Positions 33,334 through 39,946 of a DNA stretch of 39,946 nucleotides are shown here, piece after piece. The notes under the pieces are model-generated. The model saw only the letters and a program-made list of their open reading frames with translations, searched no databases and was not told the DNA's origin. The position numbers and the translations under genes were made by a program. The number at the start of each line of letters is the position of its first letter. Position 1 is the stretch's first letter. The stretch spans positions 1-39,946 of the forward strand of contig JAWQRN010000090.1 of assembly GCA_033557685.1 (NCBI GenBank), in the 5' to 3' direction. This stretch comes from Sperchopsis tessellata (Eukaryota > Arthropoda > Insecta > Coleoptera > Hydrophilidae).

Positions 33334-33978
33334 CTATGTTTTCTTCCAGGAATAATACATCTCCAAAGGCTTGTTTACTTTCCAATATCTGTCATTCACT
33401 TGTCCCAGTGTTTGATTCCCATTCAGTTGAACATACTGCCCAGTCGAAGGGGAGATATAAATACAAAAGTTGAGCAGATGATGAGTTTGTGACAACTGAG
33501 AATCCAGATCAAGAGTAAGTCTCATAGCCAAATACTTATGAAGATGATCAACTGTAGCATTGGCTGTAGTTTTTATATAACGAACTGAATTTTCTTTTAA
33601 AGCTTTGACCAGGTGATTATCACCAGCCATTTCTGTTGGATGGGGTTTGAAGACCAACTCAATCTCATTAAGGGTCAAAGGTTCAGATGGTCCTTCTCCC
33701 TCTGTATCTGTTTGCTCAGTACGTTCGCTTGATTCACTTTCTTCACTTCTTTCGGAGGTCATATTGCTTTTTGGCCTCTTCAAGGATTTGCTAATAGAAC
33801 TAACGCTTGATGAAACTGGGCTTGGTGGTTGAGATGGAGTGCTTCTACCTGATGGCGATGGACTCACTGCTGGAGGATTAATTATTGGCACTGGGATGAC
33901 TGGTGCAGCTGTAGTGTGTGGGACACTAACAGGAATGCTTGCTGTGTTGGCAGGTATCAACGGTGGTGCAGGATTCGG
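33334..33978 (-). CDS. Sce: RING1/Sce, Polycomb E3 ubiquitin ligase, coding exon 2 (C-terminal, RAWUL)
   Basis: Encodes residues 189-402. The intron ends TTTTTTAG (33980-33979) and the exon starts in phase 0 with PNPAPPLIPANTAS. The first half is a Pro/Ser-rich linker with SPSPSGRSTPSQPPSPVSSS. It is followed by the insect-conserved MTSERSEESESS and DTEGEG. The RAWUL (ubiquitin-like) domain begins near residue 292 with NEIELVFKPHPTEM. It continues with VRYIKTTANATVDHLHKYLA, MRLTLDL, LNFCIYISPSTGQY and NGNQTLGQVNDRYWKVNKPL, and ends MYYSWKKT, stop at 33336-33334. This domain binds CBX/Pc chromodomain proteins or RYBP and so decides which PRC1 variant forms. It is very close to Drosophila Sce. 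The frame is intact. Confidence 0.95.
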   Translation of the reverse strand, partial: PNPAPPLIPANTASIPVSVPHTTAAPVIPVPIINPPAVSPSPSGRSTPSQPPSPVSSSVSSISKSLKRPKSNMTSERSEESESSERTEQTDTEGEGPSEPLTLNEIELVFKPHPTEMAGDNHLVKALKENSVRYIKTTANATVDHLHKYLAMRLTLDLDSQLSQTHHLLNFCIYISPSTGQYVQLNGNQTLGQVNDRYWKVNKPLEMYYSWKKT

Positions 33979-34739
33979 CTAAAAAATTAAAAATTATTAT
34001 CATTGTTTATGGTTTGATCGATCTTACATAAATAAATCGAATGACTATTCGTTGATATATGCAATAGTACTGATTGTACAGAATTAATTGAACATGATCA
34101 TGGGGTGATTTATAGTTTATGGTTAATATTTATTTCTAAATATAATTGGTGATAGAATAAAATTATAAATACTACTAAATCAATGCTTTATAAATGTTTT
34201 GGAGCAACCAGTTATAGATAAATTCGAATTTTTGGGTACCAGAAATTAATTTTAATTTAAAAATTTCTTTAAGTTAAAAATATGTCGCACCTCTGTAAAT
34301 TGACACCTATTTATCAGTCCCATGGGTGTCTACTCAAGAGATGTTTCACTGTACTACCTATACAATTTTAAATAAAAAAAATATCCTACCAAATATTTCA
34401 TTTTCAGGATGCTCAAGAGGTGTCCCATGATATTTTTCATCACTTTATTTCTTTAGTAGTCAAATATATTGAAAACTTCATTTTTATTTATGACTGAAAC
34501 TGCCATGACACTAATAAAAACATATATATCACCTAACCTAAAAAATTCTAACCAGATGATGCTACCTCTGTTCACAATTTAAATTTGTTTTAAATAATTA
34601 CATAATTGTAATATAATCAATAAAATGAAATTATATGAAAATTAAAGTTTTATAAATTTCTTATTTTTTAATTTAGTTCTTTTTGCCATTTAAATTATTA
34701 ATAATAATAAACTATAATTGAGTAATTTAGTAACATTTA
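33979..34739. other. RING1 intron, left part
   Basis: AT-rich intron sequence without recognised coding blocks. Exon 1 and exon 2 are both phase 0 and join without loss relative to the family, but a small extra linker exon cannot be excluded because the linker varies among insects. Confidence 0.5.
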
Positions 34740-35150
34740 ATTGTTATTTCCACCAGTTCCTACACACTAAAGCAATTTTCATTCATATTTTTTTGAAGGT
34801 GTTTCCAAATGTTTCTTAAAAGTTAACTTTCTGTCACTTAAAATACCTAAATATTTGATTTCTTCCACTATTCACACCTTCAATTTATAATTGAACATTG
34901 CCTGCATTTATTAACATGAGATGTAAATTTACTGCCCATATAATAATCACCAACTTTTGAGAGATCAATTTTTATACTTTCAAACAGTTTATTTAAATTA
35001 AAATTTGTTCCATAGATCAATGTGTCAAAAATATGAATCTTACTTGTTTGTAACATTAATGTACACAATGAACACGAGAGGTCCCAAAATATGTCCTAGA
35101 GGAACTCCAGTATTCACTCTATACTGACATAACCTTAGACATACCTAGCA
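34740..35150 (-). pseudogene. Jockey-like LINE reverse transcriptase fragment in the RING1 intron
   Basis: Minus-strand frames give VNTGVPLGHILGPLVFIVYI (about 35121-35062), which matches the GVPQGSVLGPLLFLIYIND block of non-LTR reverse transcriptases. After a break comes IVEEIKYLGILSDRKLTFKK (about 34875-34816), the YLGVLLDRKLTF block found downstream of the YADD box. The YADD box itself was not recognised, and several stops are present. Confidence 0.75.
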
Positions 35151-35744
35151 AAAAAAAAATAGAATACTGTCCTTTCACAAATTGAACTTATACAGGGACC
35201 AGTTTTGACCATTCAGATCATTATTAAGCTACAATACATTTACATATTAAAATAGTGCAACAATCACATAATTATATAAAGCTAATATCTTTCTATATGT
35301 TCTGAGAATGAGTTAATTTAGGATAGGATTAGATGAAGGTTTTGCGTCTCGTTAAGATATACAGGATGTTGAATTTATGAAACAGATAAGATAAAATGGA
35401 TTTTTGGTACCAGGTTTATGATTGGCGAAATTAAATGTCAGTGTTGTGCTGGGTACACCGAATGTGTATGATATATTTGATCTGAAATGACTGCCCAATT
35501 TGACTACTGTAATTAGCTTCACATTAACAGAGGCGGTTATATACTACACTGCTACGTTTGGGGTGAACCAGGTCCTTATTTCTGAACAGTATCCTATGAA
35601 GATAGTGGGTAAAATGATAACTGACGATGGTATTATTGGACAGTGATTGTAAGATTTTGGAGACATTATAGGAATGGCTGCAGATAATGGTGTGGTGAAA
35701 TATATCTTAAAGGAAGGTTTGGAAGATCTTTTCAGCTCCTTGGG
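35151..35744. other. RING1 intron, unassigned segment
   Basis: Sequence between the jockey scrap and the recognisable Penelope domain. It could be the 5' part of the Penelope element because it is contiguous and on average less AT-rich, but no protein block was identified. Confidence 0.4.
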
Positions 35745-36560
35745 TTATTATGAATAATTTTGAGAAGATATCGATTGAACTGGGTAGACCGTATGATAGC
35801 CCCAAGTTCCAATGTGAAGGCATTGAAGAAAGTTAGTAATGAATTGTATATTCCAGTGTTTCTACCGTCTGTAGACTTGTACACTCCCTTTGTACACCTT
35901 CTCATACCTTCCATATTGATTTCCAAAATGTTACTCATCTTATATTGCTTTTCGATGTTAGCAATCTATTTACGTCAGTCCCAGTTCTTGAGTCTTTATA
36001 TTATGACCCCACTATGATGCTTCCGACGAGGAGATTTTATATACTATAAATTGTTTACATATGGCTTTAAGATAAAACTTCTTTAAATTGAATGGTAATT
36101 TCTACAAACAATCAAAGGATTTATCTACGAGATGTAATCCGAGTCCTCTGCTTGCTGAAATCTTCATGAGTCGTCTAGAAGAATGCCTCTTCAGTTTAAG
36201 CGATCCTCATAAATCGTCTAGATATGTAGATGACATCGAAAACATTTCACGGTTCCTTATCTTTTCTTTCAATTGTAGCAATGTATTTATGTGAGTTTCA
36301 GTTCCTGAATGTTTGAATTTTATCTTTGAACTCCTTCCCCAGGCTGAAAACTTCAACTTGCATGCATTATGGATTGTTTACATATTACTTTAGACAAAAC
36401 TTCTTTACCACTAATCAATTAATGGAAATTTCTATAAACAATGAATCGCCTAGAAGAACGCCTCCTGAGTTTAAGTGATCCTCACATCAAGTACATTAGA
36501 CTATGTCTACATATGTATATGACATACTCTGTGTAGTTGCAGTTCTATCAATTACAGGTG
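35745..36560 (+). mobile_element. Penelope-like retroelement fragment with tandemly duplicated RT segment
   Basis: Penelope-type reverse transcriptase blocks occur on the plus strand. Copy 1 (about 35945-36260) has FDVSNLFTSVPVLESL, where the Asp is the first catalytic acid, then a segment corresponding to FNGNFYKQ, then PSPLLAEIFMSRLEECLFSL and SRYVDDIENI, where YVDD is the second catalytic box. Copy 2 (about 36262-36560) repeats the same blocks, more decayed: NCSNVFM, INGNFYKQ, the MNRLEERLLSLSDPH-like piece and a final YMYD. Stops and frameshifts occur in both. The GIY-YIG endonuclease and the ends were not seen. It is in antisense orientation to RING1, inside its intron. Confidence 0.75.
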
Positions 36561-37938
36561 AATATCGCAAATATTCATGTGTTGTAAAATTAAGGAGATG
36601 GTGAATATGTAATATATTAAAAACGCCAGTTTTTACTCAATTTGTATATTTTACAATAAAATAGATATTTTATCTCTATTCGGCTGGTAAATCTTTTAAA
36701 TTAAACGTTCTTCAATCAATGGCGAAACTAGGGCTGTGCAGATCACGGATTGAGGGAGCCCATTAGCTTATAATATATTTTGTTAAAATAAAAATACACG
36801 GACATTGTTCCGTGGTAGCACTTATACAACCCCTATAACTCTTGAATATAAGCTGGTACAAAAAAGTTTGATGCATTGTCATAAACTGCTCAATTTCTAT
36901 CTATAAAATTTTTATAATATTGAAAATTTATATAAAAAAACCAATCAGGAATTCTGAAAAGGTTCATCCATAATTATAAATTTTCTCAAAAATAATAATT
37001 TTGTAATATTTTCCCATAAAAAACCATGTTATACGAAACATGTTAAAAGTAGTTTGTAAAACCTCTGTTGCACTTATATAGCATTTAAACAACATGAACC
37101 GCTTCTACATTCCTGTACTACAATTTTAATAAAAACACTTCAATTCTGGGCTGTTTGTACTATACTTCTACTTCCAAATGTTGGCAAAACTGATATAGGC
37201 ATTCAATATGTTGAAAACCACTATCATAAAGTGTCGATTTCCTCTTTTAACATAAAAAAATTATGTGAAGTTAACATATGAAGTTAAGTATAAGGTCAAT
37301 TTTGGACGCATGTACAAGTTATTTGCATTTATCTATATCCAGATACAATTTAAAAGCACCAGGTAAGATTGTAGATATCAGCATTAAAACAACTCTATTG
37401 ATTGACTAATTTTGAGTCATTAGCAAGAATTAGGTGGCTAATTTATGAAAGCAAAGAAAATAAAATAAAAATGGACCTTATTTTGACCTTTAAGGAATAT
37501 TTTACGTTTTATTTTCAATCTGCTTTCATGGGTATCTTGAAGTATTTACATATTTGAGTTATAACTATAGAGACATAATATGTAACTTAAACTTTATTTC
37601 CAAAAAATATATCAGATATACGTATCAAATTATTAAACCAAAACATTCTACTTGATATAGAAAATTGTATTTATACAGTAAGTAATATAATAGGTAGAGG
37701 AGACCCGTTTTCTTGTTTTTAAGAAAAGAGTCCAGAATATACTTATAGGAACTATAAGTCAATAAGCTAGCCAGCGTAGAATTTCATTACCTTTTAATAC
37801 CGACTTATTAAAACTAAGTTATTTATCAATAAACATAGAACTATTAAATGACAAAACAGTTACAGTTAGATTTTGTTCAATATGTTAGTTAACAAGAATC
37901 TCTGATGCAATTATATTAATGACTAATGTATTACTTAC
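36561..37938. other. RING1 intron, right part
   Basis: AT-rich intron with no recognised coding block. Its right boundary is the strong GTAAGT donor of exon 1 (37938-37933, minus strand). Confidence 0.5.
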
Positions 37939-38502
37939 AGCTACAGATTGACTTTCCGCAGGTGTAGCTGGATTCTGGCCACTAGTCTGAGTAGATTCTC
38001 CAATAATAGGAGCCTGTGGATCTTCATTGGCTTTACGAGATCTATTCGGTCGGTTCTGCGACTGCAACTTAATACCTTCAGTAATAGAATTCACCAGAGC
38101 TGCTTGCGAGTGACTCTTGTTTAACTTAGCAAGTACTCTCTCTTGGTGTGCTTCATATTCATCCCTGCTGGGATAGATTTTAGAGATTAGTAGATCAAAG
38201 TTGGGGTCCGGCCTTAATGATCTTTTTGACACAAGCTTCTTTCGGCATGTAGGGCATTCCTTGTTACCTGATCGCAGAGCAGTAATAATGCAATCTGAAC
38301 AGAATCTATGAAGGCATTCCTTGGTTGTCATGGTCTTCTTAAGCATATCGAGGCAAATGGGGCACATCAGTTCACTGTGTAAGCTTCTAGGAGACACCGC
38401 TATTTCTGTATTATCCACAACTGCGTCTTGGGGTTGCCTGTGAAGTTCGTAAAGGGACAACTCCCATGTTTTGTTAAGGCCGATTTGTTCCGTGCTGGCC
38501 AT
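37939..38502 (-). CDS. Sce: RING1/Sce, Polycomb E3 ubiquitin ligase, coding exon 1 (RING finger)
   Basis: Encodes residues 1-188 of a 402-residue protein, the catalytic subunit of Polycomb repressive complex 1. It mono-ubiquitinates histone H2A (K118/K119) in the nucleus together with a PSC/PCGF partner. Start ATG at 38502 has a good context (CAGACATGG). The opening has KTWELSLYEL, then SPRSLHSELM. The C3HC4 RING finger uses C47, C50, C63, H65, C68, C71, C83 and C86. Ile49 corresponds to human RNF2 Ile53, the E2 contact. Arg94 in VSKRSLRPDPNFD corresponds to RNF2 Arg98, which binds the nucleosome acidic patch. Next come LLISKIYPSRDEYEAHQERV and NSITEGIKLQSQNRPNR, shared with Drosophila Sce. 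The exon ends GTAGCT|GTAAGT, phase 0; readthrough past the donor gives only 17 unrelated residues. All catalytic residues are present. Confidence 0.96.
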
Positions 38503-39094
38503 GTCTGGGTTGTGGTTTTTTGTCTACATAAAACTTAACACTCGTTATTACTTATCGTTTCTGAAGACCCAAACAATAAACATGAATGCACGTTTGTCAA
38601 TGTGAGAACAATTTAGCTGTTTTGACAATTAAAGCGCCATCTATGTTGAAAGCCAACAACAATCGCACACAAAATTATTATACAAATATCTTATAATAAA
38701 AACATAATAATCAGCTATAATTTTAAGCCAACGACTTTATTTCATTATATTCTGTTAAAATTTATTGAAATTTTAAATTGTAAAACTAAATATCATAAAA
38801 TGGTACACTAGAACTATTCGAGTTTAAAAGGAAAGTGGCTGCCCTCTGGTGAACATAAGTGCAACACTCCAATGCTGGATAGGTTTAAGTTGTTAGATCT
38901 GTTATATTTGTTGGCAGTATGGAATTATGGTTTCAATAAGTAGTTATTTATCAGTAATAATCTATAGGGGCAAATGCTGCCAAGCAAATAGGTCATCAGG
39001 CAAGGATAGAATATATACGAAGAAATTTTATGTAGCTTTAAAATGTGACTACTGTAATATATAACAAAAGTTTTATTGGAAAACTACGATCAGA
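38503..39094. promoter_or_regulatory. RING1 upstream region
   Basis: It should contain the RING1 5' UTR and promoter. No TATA box is obvious. Two strings resemble insulator motifs: GCGCCATCTATG (38634-38645) and GCTGCCCTCTGGTGA (38838-38852 region). The latter matches the CTCF core GCCMYCTRSTGG at 11 of 12 positions. Function is inferred from motif similarity only. Confidence 0.4.
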
Positions 39095-39427
39095 TCAAAA
39101 TAAAAATCTGGATGCAAATATTTAAATTTACTACTTCCAGTTCTAGTCGCTTTTTTTCAACAGCGGCTAACTGCCACACAGCTGCTGCTAAATCCTTTTG
39201 CGGCTGTTCTGCTTCAAATGTTCCACTAGGGCCCCTCCTACAGAACTGATTCTAAGAGGTCTCTTTCGTCCTAGTAGCTTTTGGTTACTGGTACTTGGGG
39301 TACTACTGCTTTCTTCAACTATAAAATGAATTTCCTCCTGGTCATCTTCGTCTACCTGTATGGGAGCAATGGCACCTGCAGCTCCTAATTCAGGGATATC
39401 TATTGAGCCTACACAGGTAACGATCAT
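39095..39427 (-). pseudogene. Unidentified coding trace in two frames
   Basis: A minus-strand frame (39427-39188) reads acidic EDDQEEIHFIVEESSSTPST followed by GRKRPLRISS, then a stop after SRKRI. The next frame, usable from about 39250 to a stop at 39095, reads TFEAEQPQKDLAAAVWQLAA and then VEKKRLELEVVNLN, a plausible C-terminal coiled coil. An acidic/Ser tail, a basic patch and a helix ending in EKKRLELE is the usual layout of Myb/SANT-like DNA-binding proteins of host or Harbinger-transposon origin, but no Myb domain is seen. An in-frame TAA lies upstream of the first Met, and TGTGTAG before GCTCAATAGA (about 39413) could be a splice acceptor. It may be a frameshifted last exon or a relic. 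The family is not established. Confidence 0.35.
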
Positions 39428-39901
39428 TTGTATCTCCGTTTTCGATTAAGAATGTTCGTAAACATAAATAATCGCTCGAGATAATAGCATGTGCGTAGTT
39501 GCACCCTTTAAAAGTTTAGTTCTAAAGCCTTTGTCACTTAAAGGAACCTTTATCTCTTAAAAATTTTAGAGTTAAAGGAATTACCATAATCGACCCACAG
39601 ATCTAACGCATATTTTTAGGTGTAAGGCAACCTTTTACTTGATGTACATTTTGCACATCGGCGTTGCGTTGCTATTTTATCCACTATGTGCTTAATACTG
39701 TCGTATAGCACTTAATCCAGGACACATTTAGAGGATTTGGAATTGGGACCCTCCAAAAAATATGGTGCACTTGTAAGGAATGGCCTAGCTTTAATCGCCT
39801 TATAAAATCTAATAATCCAGTTTTGAGATACACGAATGTTACAATCGATCCATGTAGACAAAATCGTACATTCGGCCAGTACCATGTTTTAGATCTTAGT
39901 C
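39428..39901. other. Gene-free right flank
   Basis: No exon recognised. If the trace at 39095-39427 is a real terminal exon, its preceding exons would lie in or beyond this stretch, but no coding block with a good donor was found here. Confidence 0.45.

Positions 39902-39946
<45 letters not shown>
39902..39946. repeat. (TAA)n microsatellite at window end
   Basis: About 15 TAA units, running to the last base, so the repeat probably continues beyond the window. Confidence 0.95.

Noticed and set aside
33960..33961. Independent start of a protein at 33960
   Set aside because: The codon there is TTG within an exon that begins at an AG acceptor at 33979-33980. The segment is RING1 exon 2, not a separate gene.
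1..39946. CRISPR array, operon or prokaryotic defence system
   Set aside because: No regularly spaced repeats. The genes are spliced and the repeats are those of eukaryotic transposons.

Overview
This window is AT-rich animal nuclear DNA, most likely from an insect. It contains spliced genes with GT-AG introns of 3-4 kb, AATAAA-type poly(A) signals and a dense layer of decayed transposable elements. The insect assignment rests mainly on the RING1/Sce protein, whose RING and RAWUL segments look much more like Drosophila Sce than vertebrate RING1/RNF2. I cannot name the species.

Only two host genes can be supported confidently, both on the minus strand and lying head to tail. RING1/Sce (coding exons 38502-37939 and 33978-33334) encodes the catalytic H2A ubiquitin ligase of Polycomb repressive complex 1. 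DNAAF3 (coding exons 28119-27579 and 24188-23389) encodes a cytoplasmic assembly factor for axonemal dynein arms. Both have intact reading frames, phase-compatible splice sites and conserved ends, so both are probably functional. A third, doubtful coding trace lies at 39095-39427: two overlapping minus-strand frames that look like the tail of a DNA-binding or transposon-derived protein.

The rest is a transposon graveyard. From left to right: a mariner with both terminal repeats (1245-2426); a tRNA-derived SINE between two clusters of TAATCG-type repeats (6487-7705); a pogo-like transposase piece (7715-8000); a near full-length hAT with BED finger and terminal repeats (8114-10922); a Tc1/mariner-type scrap (11038-11170); a LINE scrap (12230-12640); a second, diverged hAT (about 15000-16200); a non-LTR retrotransposon 3' half (16477-17780); a cluster of inverted and tandem repeats (20679-23028) around a LINE fragment that has lost its YADD box; an RTE-like LINE and a further LINE scrap inside the DNAAF3 intron; a DDE scrap (28925-29110); a decayed piggyBac (29669-31790); an RTE 3' end (31920-32255); and, inside the RING1 intron, a jockey-like scrap and a Penelope-like reverse transcriptase that is partly duplicated in tandem. 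All the transposases and reverse transcriptases carry stops or frameshifts; none looks active.

I found no evidence of a new multigene system. The observations most worth a second look are the bracketed TAATCG repeat clusters, the A-B-A' inverted repeat family near 21 kb, the tandem Penelope duplication, the frameshifted coding trace at the right edge, and the CTCF-like motif upstream of RING1.
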